Of a stretch of DNA of 64,000 nt, positions 45,121 through 53,925 are shown piece after piece (position 1 is the first letter of the stretch; each line of letters begins with the position of its first letter). A program made the position numbers and the translations under genes. The notes under the pieces are model-generated. The model was not told the DNA's origin, made no database searches, and saw only the letters and a program-made list of their open reading frames with translations. The stretch is from Bacillota bacterium (GTDB taxonomy: Bacteria > Bacillota > Clostridia > Lachnospirales > Lachnospiraceae). Location: NCBI GenBank assembly GCA_023392615.1, contig JAEVYT010000005.1, positions 69,437 to 133,436 of the forward strand, written 5' to 3'.

Positions 45121-45855
45121 ATGGACAAGGGTTTATTTGATCAGATATGCGATGATGTGATTGGGAAAATTCAAACAAGAAATGGTATCGGGACTTTAGC
45201 TGAAAAGACTGTACATTCTGTAATTAAAAACTATTTGGCTCCTAATCAAATCAGTCATGAAATTAAAGTTGCCGGTTTCGTAGCGGATATCTGTACCGGT
45301 AGCGAGATTATTGAAGTCCAAACCAGGAATTTTGATAAACTTCGAAGAAAGCTTCAGGCCTTTCTTGAGGTTTCACCCGTTACCATCGTATATCCTATCC
45401 ACAATATTAAATGGATTCGTTGGGTTAATCCACAAACAGGTGAAATTAGTCCACCTAGAAAATCACCAAAGTCAGGCTCACCCTACAGCATTTTCCCTGA
45501 ACTATATAAAATAAAAGATTTCTTGCTTAACCCGAATCTCAAGCTTAAGATTATAATGATGGATTTGGAAGAATATCGTTTCTTAGATGGCTGGAGCCAG
45601 GATAAAAAGAAAGGTTCTACTCGCTGCGATCGTATTCCAACTGAATTAGTCAAAGAGGTAGAAATCAATACACTTATGGATTATCGATTATTAATCCCTG
45701 AATCACTTAATGAAACGTTTACCTCAAAGGATTATAAGAAAGCGTCCGGACTAGCTCTGCACCATGCACAAACTGCGCTACGGATACTTCATTATATTGG
45801 TCTTGTTGAACGAGTAGGAAAGAAGGGCAATACCTTTGTATATTCCCGTAGCTAA
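45121..45855 (+). CDS. Unknown protein with PD-(D/E)XK nuclease-like core and winged-helix tail
   Basis: 244 residues. The first 100 residues have the order of a PD-(D/E)XK nuclease: E28 in GTLAEKTVH on a first helix, D56 in GFVADICTG, then E65-V-Q67 in EIIEVQTRNF, where the usual lysine is glutamine. The middle is unassigned. The last 60 residues (SKDYKKASGLALHHAQTALR ... VERVGKKGNTFVYS) look like a winged helix. A small nuclease or DNA-binding protein is the best reading, but function is unknown. GAAGGTGAGAAG lies before the ATG. Monocistronic. Confidence 0.7.
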   Translation: MDKGLFDQICDDVIGKIQTRNGIGTLAEKTVHSVIKNYLAPNQISHEIKVAGFVADICTGSEIIEVQTRNFDKLRRKLQAFLEVSPVTIVYPIHNIKWIRWVNPQTGEISPPRKSPKSGSPYSIFPELYKIKDFLLNPNLKLKIIMMDLEEYRFLDGWSQDKKKGSTRCDRIPTELVKEVEINTLMDYRLLIPESLNETFTSKDYKKASGLALHHAQTALRILHYIGLVERVGKKGNTFVYSRS

Positions 45856-45964
45856 TGTGACTTTTATGGATACTCCGATTAACGATTACATAGTAAAATA
45901 ATTAATTTTTCCTAGTATATGTGGTATACTTGTTATTAATATTAGCATAAAGGAGGTTGGATTT

Positions 45965-46933
45965 ATGAGTGATGTATCAAATGAACAGATCGAAAATAAC
46001 TCTGTAGAAGAGGAGGTTACCCCTGAAGTAATCCCGTCAATGGATGAATTTAAAGAGGAGATTGCTCGCTCTTTTAAGAAAATCAAAGAAGGGGATATCC
46101 TTACAGGAACTGTAATCGGTATCTCTGAGACCGAAGTAATTCTCGATCTTGGCTATTATGCAGAAGGAATTATAAAACTTGAGGAACTAAGTAATGACCC
46201 CTCTTTCTCCATCAAAGCCGATGTTACGAAGGGAGAAGAGATCTCCGCAACTGTAATTCGTGAGGATGATGGTAAGGGTAATATCTTACTTTCCAGGAAA
46301 CGTGCGGATGATATTCTCGCATGGGATCATCTGGTGGAAGCTTTAAATAATAAAACTAAATACACCGTTAAAATATCGCAAGCCGTTAACGGAGGAGTAG
46401 TAACTTATTTACATGGTGTTCGTGCCTTTATCCCAGCTTCTCAGCTATCCCTATCCTATGTAGAGGATGTATCAGAGTGGATTGGCAAAGAAGTGGAAAT
46501 AGTTGTAATCACAGCCTCAGCGGAAGATAAAAAGTTAGTATTATCCGCTAAGGAAGTGGAACGAGAGAAGCAAAACAATGAAAAGAGCAATAAAATCTCA
46601 CATCTACAGATCGGAGTTGTAACTACCGGCGTGGTAGAAAAGATAGCTCCGTACGGCGCTTTTGTTAACATTGGTGACGGATTAACCGGTTTAGTTCATA
46701 TCTCGCAAATCTGTGATAAACGAATTAAATCTCCGAGCGAGGTTCTAAAAGAAGGGGAAAATGTAACAGTTAAGATCATCGATGTGAAAGAAGGTAAGAT
46801 AAGCTTAAGCATCAAAGCGGTTGAAGAAAAGGAAGAAGTCGTTGAAGATATCGAAGCGGCCCCTTCCACATTTACCACCGGGGAAGAAGCGACTACAGGA
46901 CTCGCTGCATTGTTAAAGAATATTAAGCTATAA
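45965..46933 (+). CDS. S1-domain RNA-binding protein (short ribosomal protein S1 homologue)
   Basis: 322 residues: an acidic N-terminal 35 residues, then three S1 domains at about 37-107 (GDILTGTVIGISETEVILDL), 120-185 (HGVRAFIPASQL) and 205-275 (GVVTTGVVEKIAPYGAFVNI, GLVHISQI), and an acidic C-terminus. Low-GC Firmicutes carry such shortened S1 proteins, of YpfD/RpsA type, with roles in mRNA binding on or off the ribosome. AGGAGG precedes the ATG. Confidence 0.9.
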   Translation: MSDVSNEQIENNSVEEEVTPEVIPSMDEFKEEIARSFKKIKEGDILTGTVIGISETEVILDLGYYAEGIIKLEELSNDPSFSIKADVTKGEEISATVIREDDGKGNILLSRKRADDILAWDHLVEALNNKTKYTVKISQAVNGGVVTYLHGVRAFIPASQLSLSYVEDVSEWIGKEVEIVVITASAEDKKLVLSAKEVEREKQNNEKSNKISHLQIGVVTTGVVEKIAPYGAFVNIGDGLTGLVHISQICDKRIKSPSEVLKEGENVTVKIIDVKEGKISLSIKAVEEKEEVVEDIEAAPSTFTTGEEATTGLAALLKNIKL

Positions 46934-47043
46934 TATGGTTAATGACAAAAGAGATACACTTAACTCTAGTCATTAATTATCTTATAGAGTTTGAGATATC
47001 GAATTGATTAATTTGACAGTGCGTTCTGACTTGAGTGTAGACA

Positions 47044-47106
47044 AATAGGATATTAAAGTTCAAGGTAACAAAACACATGTTGGTCTTTGAACTTCAATAT
47101 CCTATT
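47044..47106. terminator. Long stem-loop between the S1 gene and the alarmone synthetase
   Basis: AATAGGATATT (47044-47054) pairs with AATATCCTATT (47096-47106), and inside AAGTTCAAGG pairs with CTTTGAACTT (one G-U). No strong T run follows on either strand. It lies between convergent genes and probably separates their transcripts. Confidence 0.6.
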
Positions 47107-47144
47107 ATATTGTTGTATAGTTTCTATTAATGTAAAATCTCACT

Positions 47145-47948
47145 CTAGCGGAATCCAAAAAATGCTCTCTTTTTCGTCTTTTCGCTTTCAACTGTTTTCT
47201 CTTCATTTGTAATGGTTACATCAATCGTATTTTCTTCCTCTTCTACGATTGTGCCGAATGTTTCAGCTACCACGGTTCGATGCTTGGTTGTAACTTCTGT
47301 ATGGTATTCTCCAATTCTATCTCTTGTATAGTTTCTAATCTCATCATTTAATTTCAACATCTTTTGATCCAGATACGATACTATATCAGAACACTCTTTT
47401 AGTTCCTTACGGATATGTTCCGGTGCCCCACCCTCGAATTTATAATAGATCTTATGCTCCAAACTTGCCCAAAAATCCATCGCGATAGTTCTTATCTGTA
47501 TCTCAACCTTGGTGTCTACCGTACGATCCGAGAGGAAAACCGGAATGGATACGATCATATGATAACTAGTGTAACCGTTTTCCTTCGGACACATAATATA
47601 ATCCTTTACTTTCAGCACTTTGATATCACTTTGTTTTGCAATTAAGTCTGCAATTCGGTATATATCAGAAGTAAACGAGCAGATAATTCTAATTCCTGCT
47701 ACGTCATTTACATACTTTACTATGTTTTCAATTGTTAATTCTCTGTTATTATGTCTCAGTTTTTTCTCAATGCTCTGAGGTGATTTAATTCTTGATGTAA
47801 TATGCTCAATCGGGTTATATTGATGATCCATTTTAAACTCATTATTTAATATCTCTAGCTTTGTGTTTATCTCTTTCAGCGCAGCATCATACAACAACAG
47901 AGCGCTTCCCCAATCCTCTGCTTCACTATAAAACACCGGTAACTCCAT
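47145..47948 (-). CDS. Small alarmone synthetase ((p)ppGpp synthetase, YjbM/RelQ type)
   Basis: 267 residues: the RelA/SpoT synthetase domain alone, without hydrolase, TGS or ACT domains. Key features are HITSRIKSPQSIEKKL, the GVRI-type strand NDVAGIRIICSF, KENGYTSYHMIV (nucleotide binding) and VEIQIRTIAMDFWASLEHK. It makes (p)ppGpp from GTP/GDP and ATP. About 45 charged C-terminal residues are additional to the family core. Monocistronic. Confidence 0.93.
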   Translation of the reverse strand: MELPVFYSEAEDWGSALLLYDAALKEINTKLEILNNEFKMDHQYNPIEHITSRIKSPQSIEKKLRHNNRELTIENIVKYVNDVAGIRIICSFTSDIYRIADLIAKQSDIKVLKVKDYIMCPKENGYTSYHMIVSIPVFLSDRTVDTKVEIQIRTIAMDFWASLEHKIYYKFEGGAPEHIRKELKECSDIVSYLDQKMLKLNDEIRNYTRDRIGEYHTEVTTKHRTVVAETFGTIVEEEENTIDVTITNEEKTVESEKTKKRAFFGFR

Positions 47949-48185
47949 GTTTAAGTACCACCTTATCCTTTTATATCATTCACCAACTACTATGGTAATC
48001 TTTGTTTATATCTTATTTACGTTTTATATTATATCATAGAAATATGAACAATTCTTGAAGTTTTAAAAGATTAATCAAAAATTAAGAAACTTGAAATATT
48101 CTCCCATAAAATACTTTCTCATCCTTAAAACGAACCATAAATCCTATAATTTTCATCATAATTATAAATTTTTCATAAATATGGG

Positions 48186-48215
48186 TTGACAGGTCAAGCT
48201 TTTCCAGACTATAAT
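48186..48215 (+). promoter_or_regulatory. Strong promoter of the leader peptide and ABC exporter
   Basis: TTGACA (48186-48191) and TATAAT (48210-48215), both perfect, with an 18-base spacer. Transcription would start near 48222, about 30 bases before the leader peptide ATG. Confidence 0.85.
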
Positions 48216-48250
48216 GTTGGCAGACTATTACAGAAAGAGAGGTAATTTAG

Positions 48251-48337
48251 ATGAACGTTATTTTTATGAACAAACAAAATAATAATTTAATACTGAATAA
48301 TCTATATGATATTACCTCATGGAATAGTAAAAATTAA
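48251..48337 (+). CDS. 28-residue leader peptide upstream of the multidrug ABC exporter
   Basis: ATG at 48251 with AGAGG eight bases upstream, reading MNVIFMNKQNNNLILNNLYD and ending WNSKN before TAA at 48335. Its ribosome site (GAGGTAAT, 48239-48246) is complementary to ATTACCTC (48311-48318) within its own codons 21-23. A promoter lies before it and an intrinsic terminator 70 bases after it. The layout matches the BmrB-type leader of bmrCD in Bacillus, where stalled ribosomes relieve attenuation. Sequence similarity to BmrB itself is not evident. Confidence 0.7.
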   Translation: MNVIFMNKQNNNLILNNLYDITSWNSKN

Positions 48338-48408
48338 GATTTACTTCTACTTCTCTTGATTCTGCAGGCGAGAGAATGAATTATAATCAAATATTTTAAC
48401 TATAGTAT

Positions 48409-48436
48409 CGCGGTATGTCATACCGCGGTTTTTTTT
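48409..48436 (+). terminator. Attenuator terminator before the ABC exporter genes
   Basis: CGCGGTA and TACCGCG around a five-base loop (48409-48427), followed by a run of eight T. It lies between the leader peptide and the first exporter gene, with no second clear promoter in the 130 bases that follow, so exporter expression should need readthrough. Confidence 0.92.
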
Positions 48437-48568
48437 GCCTTTTCGCCCGGTTGACTGTCGCCATCCTCGAAGGAATCTTTATCCATCTTCGAAAATCCAT
48501 GAGAACATTATTCAGACAACATGTATTACATAATTTGCATTTGAGGGAATGCAAGAACGGAGGAATGA

Positions 48569-50344
48569 ATGAAAAAAATTTCAAAATATATATTCAGATA
48601 CTGGTACGTATATTTCTTTGCGATACTAAGCATGGTGATAGCCGTATCTCTTGATATGCTTACACCGCAGATTACAAAACGTGTAATTGATGATGTCATC
48701 GTAGGGGGCGATAAAAATCTGCTGCCTAAGCTATTACTCCTTATCTTTATCATAGGTATCGGACGATGTGTCTTTCATTACACAAAGGAAATCCTGTTTG
48801 ACCTCGTGGGATCTAGGATTTCCGTAAATATAAGAAAAGATCTATTTAAACACATTCAAAGTCTCTCATTAAGATTCTTTGATAGAACAAATACAGGAGA
48901 ATTAATGTCTCGTGTAAAGGACGATGTGGATCATATCTGGGAGGGTCTAAGCTTTGTCAGCATGTTGTTGATTGAAATCACAATCCATACAGTAATTATA
49001 TTATTCTGTATGTTTAATTTGTCTCCTACTTTATCAATATTTCCAGCTATTCTAATCCCTGTTATGGGTATGCTTGCGATCTATATGGAACGAAAGTTAG
49101 GTAAAGTATATGAAGAAATCAGTGACGAGAATTCAAAGCTTAATCTTGTTGCACAGGAAAACTTGGCAGGGGTCCGTACGGTAAAAGCCTTTGCGAGGGA
49201 AAAACATGAAATCAAGAAATTCTTGTCTCACAATAAAAGGTATTATGATTTAAACATGCAACAATCTAGGATATTTATTAAGTTATACCCATACTTTCAA
49301 TTTGTTACAAAAATCCTTCCATTAGTTGTTGTTGTTCTAGGTGGAAAGATGGTAATGGACGGTAAGATAACGCTTGGTACTCTGGGTGCATTTGCGGAAT
49401 ACTCAATGAATATTGTATGGCCTTTAGAGATGTTTGGCTGGTTATCCAATCTATTTGCTTCCGCCCTTGCCTCAAGTAACAGAGTCAGCAAAATATTCGA
49501 GGAAAAACCACTTGTAACCGATCCACAAGAACCAATTGCACTTGATACAGTAAAGGGTAATATTACATTTAATCATGTGTCCTTCTCACTGGATGAGAAG
49601 AACATTCTAGAGGATATTAACTTTGAATTATCTGCTGGTAAAACAATTGGTATCATGGGAGCAACCGGCACTGGTAAGACATCAATCATAAATCTACTTC
49701 AGCGCTTTTATGATGTTACAGATGGAGAAATCCAACTGGATGGGGTAGATGTTAAGGATTTAGCCCTAAGTCAATTACGTGGAAGTATCTCCCTTGTCAT
49801 GCAGGATGTATTCTTATTCTCTGACACAATTAATGAGAATGTTAAGATGGGTAACAAGAAGCAGGTAAAGCAAGACGATGTACTCAGGGCACTTGCTAAT
49901 GCTCAAGCAACTGAGTTTATCGAAAGAATGGATAACCAATACGATACCGTTATAGGGGAGCGAGGGGTAGGCCTGTCCGGTGGACAAAAACAGAGAATCA
50001 GTATCGCACGAGCACTGGCTAAGAAGACTCCTATCCTCGTACTTGACGATTCTACCTCAGCTTTGGATATGGAAACAGAGCATATGATTCAGAGCTCCTT
50101 ATCAGAATTTGAGGCAACTAAAATCATTATAGCCCATCGTATCTCTGCGGTACGTAATGCCGACGAGATTATTATTCTAGATGAAGGACGAATCGTAGAA
50201 CGAGGTACACATGAAACTCTTCTTCACGAAAGAGGATATTATTATAAAACCTATATGGCACAGTATGGTGATTATTTAAGTAAAAGCCAGAACAATACTT
50301 GTACTGACAGACCATATGCTAAGGAGGTGGCTGCATGGCAGTAA
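48569..50344 (+). CDS. Heterodimeric ABC exporter subunit 1 (BmrC-like, degenerate site)
   Basis: 591 residues: six membrane helices (to about 310) and a nucleotide-binding domain. Walker A GATGTGKTS, signature LSGGQKQR, Walker B ILVLDDSTSALD and H-loop IIAHRIS. The catalytic glutamate after Walker B is aspartate, the mark of the non-hydrolysing half in asymmetric exporters. It pairs with the next gene, which it overlaps by ten bases. Function is probably multidrug or peptide efflux. GGAGG precedes the ATG. Confidence 0.92.
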   Translation: MKKISKYIFRYWYVYFFAILSMVIAVSLDMLTPQITKRVIDDVIVGGDKNLLPKLLLLIFIIGIGRCVFHYTKEILFDLVGSRISVNIRKDLFKHIQSLSLRFFDRTNTGELMSRVKDDVDHIWEGLSFVSMLLIEITIHTVIILFCMFNLSPTLSIFPAILIPVMGMLAIYMERKLGKVYEEISDENSKLNLVAQENLAGVRTVKAFAREKHEIKKFLSHNKRYYDLNMQQSRIFIKLYPYFQFVTKILPLVVVVLGGKMVMDGKITLGTLGAFAEYSMNIVWPLEMFGWLSNLFASALASSNRVSKIFEEKPLVTDPQEPIALDTVKGNITFNHVSFSLDEKNILEDINFELSAGKTIGIMGATGTGKTSIINLLQRFYDVTDGEIQLDGVDVKDLALSQLRGSISLVMQDVFLFSDTINENVKMGNKKQVKQDDVLRALANAQATEFIERMDNQYDTVIGERGVGLSGGQKQRISIARALAKKTPILVLDDSTSALDMETEHMIQSSLSEFEATKIIIAHRISAVRNADEIIILDEGRIVERGTHETLLHERGYYYKTYMAQYGDYLSKSQNNTCTDRPYAKEVAAWQ

Positions 50345-52110
50345 ATTCAACCAGAGAAGATGAGAATTTGAAGGTAGTGAGTAAACGAGTTACTCTTCTT
50401 CGATTATTTCGATATATGTTGGACTACAAAGGTTTGATTGCTTTAGTTATACTAATAATGCTAATTACAGTTGGTATCACTACGGCAAACCCACTTATTA
50501 TACAATCCGCAATTGACAATAACATTGCCAATAACGATTTCAATGGTTTAATCAAACTTGGATTGTTTGCCTTTGGTCTAAATATTTTATTTGTAATATT
50601 GGTTAAACTTCGTATGTATATTATGGCGAAGATATCCAACAAAATACTACTCACAATTAGGCAGGAACTATATACTCATATACAAAAACTCAGTTTTGAT
50701 TTTTTCGATAGCAGACCTACCGGTAAAATACTAGCAAGAATTATCGGTGATGTTAATTCACTAAAGGACGTCTTATCGAATAGTGTTACAACCTTAATTC
50801 CGGATTTTATAACTATCTGCTCCGTTGTTACCATTATGTTGATCATCAACTGGAAACTTGCAATCGCTGCCCTTATCGCAGTTCCACTGATGATGGCCGT
50901 GTTATGGTTCATACAGACACACTCCCATCATCACTGGCAAATATGGCGAAAGAAAAGCTCAAATTTAAGTGCCTTAATTCATGAGGATTTATCCGGTGTA
51001 AGAATTATCCAAAGCTTTACAGCAGAAGAAGAAGCACAGGAATCGTATGAAGAACTTCTTGTTGACCATCGTAATGCATTTGTAAAGGCAGTTCGGTTAA
51101 ATGATGCCTTCTTCCCCAGCGTTGATATCAGCTGGAGCATCGGTTCAGTTGCCATGTACTTTGTAGCTGTTACGATACTTGGTATCAATGAAGGAAGCGT
51201 CGGAACCCTGATGGCTTTTGGTATGTATATTACGATGTTTTGGCAACCTATCATGAATTTAAGTAATTTTTACAATTCCTTAATAACAAATATGACAGGT
51301 GCAGAGCGTATCTTTGAGATTCTAGATACCGCTCCTCAATTGACAGATTCTGATTCCGTGACAGAGCTTCCACCCATCATCGGTAAGGTCCAATTTGATC
51401 ATGTATCCTTTGCTTATGATAAGGATACGAAAGTACTGAATGACGTAAGCTTCACCGTTAATTCCGGTGAGACCATCGCCTTAGTCGGACCTACCGGAGC
51501 CGGAAAATCAACAATAGTAAACTTAATCAGTCGCTTTTATGACATCCAGCAGGGTAATATATATATCGATGATCACAATGTAACGAATGTTTCAATTGAG
51601 AGTTTAAGAATGCAGATGGGAATTATGACACAGGATAACTTCTTATTCTCCGGTACCATTGCAGATAATATCAGGTATGGAAAGCTAGATGCAACAGACG
51701 ATGAGATTATCGCTGCTGCCAAAGCTGTAAATGCACATGATTTCATTATAAAGATGGAACATGGATATGAAACCGAATTAAAAGAAAGAGGTGCCGGTCT
51801 TTCCATCGGTCAAAGGCAACTACTTGCATTTGCAAGAACCATGGTATCCATGCCAAAGATATTAATTCTTGATGAAGCAACCTCTAGTATCGATACACAT
51901 ACGGAATTACTTGTTCAAGAAGGTATTGAAACATTATTAAAGGGTAGAACCTCTTTTGTCATTGCACATAGACTCTCTACAATCAGTAAAGCGGATCGTA
52001 TATTCGTAATCGATGAAGGACGGATAATGGAAGAAGGTACCTCCTCAGAGCTTCTATCCAAAAAAGGATTATATTATGATCTCTATATGGCTCAGTTTAA
52101 GAATCTGTAA
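50335..52110 (+). CDS. Heterodimeric ABC exporter subunit 2 (BmrD-like, consensus site)
   Basis: 591 residues: six membrane helices and a nucleotide-binding domain with Walker A GPTGAGKST, Walker B ILILDEATSSID carrying the catalytic glutamate, and H-loop VIAHRLST. The signature reads LSIGQRQ instead of LSGGQ. It therefore complements subunit 1 exactly: one complete and one degenerate ATP site per dimer, as in BmrCD or TM287/288. AAGGAGGTGG lies in the end of the upstream gene, showing coupled translation. Confidence 0.93.
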   Translation: MAVNSTREDENLKVVSKRVTLLRLFRYMLDYKGLIALVILIMLITVGITTANPLIIQSAIDNNIANNDFNGLIKLGLFAFGLNILFVILVKLRMYIMAKISNKILLTIRQELYTHIQKLSFDFFDSRPTGKILARIIGDVNSLKDVLSNSVTTLIPDFITICSVVTIMLIINWKLAIAALIAVPLMMAVLWFIQTHSHHHWQIWRKKSSNLSALIHEDLSGVRIIQSFTAEEEAQESYEELLVDHRNAFVKAVRLNDAFFPSVDISWSIGSVAMYFVAVTILGINEGSVGTLMAFGMYITMFWQPIMNLSNFYNSLITNMTGAERIFEILDTAPQLTDSDSVTELPPIIGKVQFDHVSFAYDKDTKVLNDVSFTVNSGETIALVGPTGAGKSTIVNLISRFYDIQQGNIYIDDHNVTNVSIESLRMQMGIMTQDNFLFSGTIADNIRYGKLDATDDEIIAAAKAVNAHDFIIKMEHGYETELKERGAGLSIGQRQLLAFARTMVSMPKILILDEATSSIDTHTELLVQEGIETLLKGRTSFVIAHRLSTISKADRIFVIDEGRIMEEGTSSELLSKKGLYYDLYMAQFKNL

Positions 52111-52193
52111 TTCTTGAACGATTGAAAGCATGCTTATAGATTTCGCAAAATTTATCATTTTACAATAACAAGATCCATACTTTAAAATCAAAA

Positions 52194-52259
52194 GAAGGAG
52201 TGTTAAGACTATCTGAGATTTCTTACAACGACATCTCAGATAATCATAGTCACTCCTTC
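52194..52259. terminator. Long stem-loop after the exporter operon
   Basis: GAAGGAGTG (52194-52202) pairs with CACTCCTTC (52251-52259); inside, ACTAT and CTGAGAT pair with ATCTCAG and ATAGT. No T run follows, so it is an imperfect intrinsic terminator or a transcript-end stabiliser. Confidence 0.6.
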
Positions 52260-52322
52260 ATAGATTAATGTCCTACTAATCATTTCCCATGATTTTTAGT
52301 AATCAATGATCGATATCTTATA

Positions 52323-52862
52323 TTAGTAAAAATATAGCCCAGCCCCAAGGCTATGCTCTGGCTCTTCGTCCATAAACTCTAGATCCTCTATCTCATCGCT
52401 CACAGAATCTTCAATCGAATTTTTCTCAGATATTTTTTCGGATTTATAAAAGGAAGTAATCAATACATAACCAAAGATAATTTGAAAAATGGATATAAAA
52501 GATGCATTTCCAAAGATCTTGTAAACAGGCCATGCTAACCCATTCATATTCGGTATATTAGAGATGATATACATGGAGGACAAATATAGTGCTGGTATAC
52601 CAAGAATAATGAACCTTCCTCCATTCATTCTCCATCTCCCTTTTTCTTTGGCTTGAATCCATAGATGTTCTAACCCCAATGCCACCCCAATCGCTGCTGT
52701 GATCAGAGCCGTTGAAATAAGCATGTACCATTCCACTTTAAAGTTCTTTTTAATTTCATTAGCATATAAATTCTCAAAATACCCCTTAAAATACACTACT
52801 AAAATAGTTAAAAAAATGTAAAACAAATACCTTAACCATGTTTTTCCTTTCATCGACTCCAC
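52323..52862 (-). CDS. Membrane protein of unknown function
   Basis: 179 residues with four hydrophobic segments (about 10-25, 45-65, 85-103 and 118-138) and an acidic, cytoplasmic C-terminal tail of about 40 residues (SIEDSVSDEIEDLEFMDEEP). No family recognised. Some hydrophobic patterns recall sporulation or YrvL-type membrane proteins, but I would not name it. It stands alone between the exporter operon and the LytTR operon. Confidence 0.65.
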   Translation of the reverse strand: MESMKGKTWLRYLFYIFLTILVVYFKGYFENLYANEIKKNFKVEWYMLISTALITAAIGVALGLEHLWIQAKEKGRWRMNGGRFIILGIPALYLSSMYIISNIPNMNGLAWPVYKIFGNASFISIFQIIFGYVLITSFYKSEKISEKNSIEDSVSDEIEDLEFMDEEPEHSLGAGLYFY

Positions 52863-53031
52863 CCTACCTTCTAAATTACATAATTTGTATTACAATCTTA
52901 TAATACTATGTAGTATTAGTAAATTCAAGGAAATTAATGCATAGTTATATACAATATTTTTCATTTTTCACCAAAAATTATTTATTTATATTCTCTTATA
53001 ATCCCAACAATTATAAGCCAATTATAAGATC

Positions 53032-53469
53032 TCATTCCTCCCTGTGAGGATACTTTAACTGCAGATGCTGATTGATTGAATCCGCCGTTTTTTTATCTTG
53101 CGTAAAATCAACTACCATTATAATAATATACACAACTGCAATCATAAAAAACATAACAACTACTTCATAAAACTTATCCATAGTAAGCCAATTGAAAATA
53201 AATCCTCCTCCGATAACGACTATATTTACATAAATATAGTGCAAGGAAAATCGAATAATCATGGTTCGTTTGGTTAGTACAGCATGATTTATATAGAGTA
53301 TATTCCCCATGGAACAAACGGCTGCTATTGCGATTATTTGCCATAATATATCCACTGTAATATTTGCGCTATAATTAAATATCGAGATAAAAGTTGCTGT
53401 ACATATGGACATCCCAGCCATAATATAAGAAAATATCTTAACCATATTTTTTAATGTATATACCAACAT
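53032..53469 (-). CDS. DUF3021 membrane protein
   Basis: 145 residues with four membrane helices, arranged as two pairs, and a polar C-terminal tail (DFTQDKKTADSINQHLQLK). This is the DUF3021 pattern, a family that in Firmicutes is encoded next to small LytTR regulators and acts as their membrane partner, often as an inhibitor. Eleven bases downstream of the LytTR gene; last gene of the operon. Confidence 0.83.
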   Translation of the reverse strand: MLVYTLKNMVKIFSYIMAGMSICTATFISIFNYSANITVDILWQIIAIAAVCSMGNILYINHAVLTKRTMIIRFSLHYIYVNIVVIGGGFIFNWLTMDKFYEVVVMFFMIAVVYIIIMVVDFTQDKKTADSINQHLQLKYPHREE

Positions 53470-53480
53470 TTCCTTACCTC

Positions 53481-53918
53481 CTATAACCCAAGCTTTCTTT
53501 TAAGCTCTGGTACGTATTGCCTTGATATGACAACTTTTTCTCCGTTAAATAAAATTGCTTCAAAACGTCCAGAGTAGGCAGGGCTTATACTTCTAATCTT
53601 GGTTACATTTAGAATTACTGATTTTGATGCGCGAAAGAAGTCAGTATTCTTATACTCATCCTCTATTTCATATAACTTCAACCGGGTTTCATAGACATTT
53701 TGTTTGCAGTACATAAACACCTTATTATCCACCCCTTCAAAGTAATAAACATTGACAGGATCTATCATGGTAATATTACCATCTTTTATTCCGGTCAGTT
53801 TTTTCTGTCCCATCCTTAAATCTGATATTACCTTTAATACATTGTCGTCCATAACCTTGCATCGGATAATTATCTGATCTTCCTCTCCCGGATTTGGTTC
53901 TTCGATTATAATCTTCAT
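53481..53918 (-). CDS. LytTR-family DNA-binding regulator
   Basis: 145 residues. An N-terminal 45-residue segment without a receiver domain, then a LytTR domain from about 50 (NVYYFEGVDNKVFMYC, FFRASKSVILNVTKIRSI, GRFEAILFNGEKVVISRQYV). Together with DUF3021 it makes the LytTR regulatory pair in which the membrane protein restrains the regulator. The direct repeats upstream of the operon promoter are the likely target. Confidence 0.92.
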   Translation of the reverse strand: MKIIIEEPNPGEEDQIIIRCKVMDDNVLKVISDLRMGQKKLTGIKDGNITMIDPVNVYYFEGVDNKVFMYCKQNVYETRLKLYEIEDEYKNTDFFRASKSVILNVTKIRSISPAYSGRFEAILFNGEKVVISRQYVPELKRKLGL

Positions 53919-53925
53919 AGAGCTC

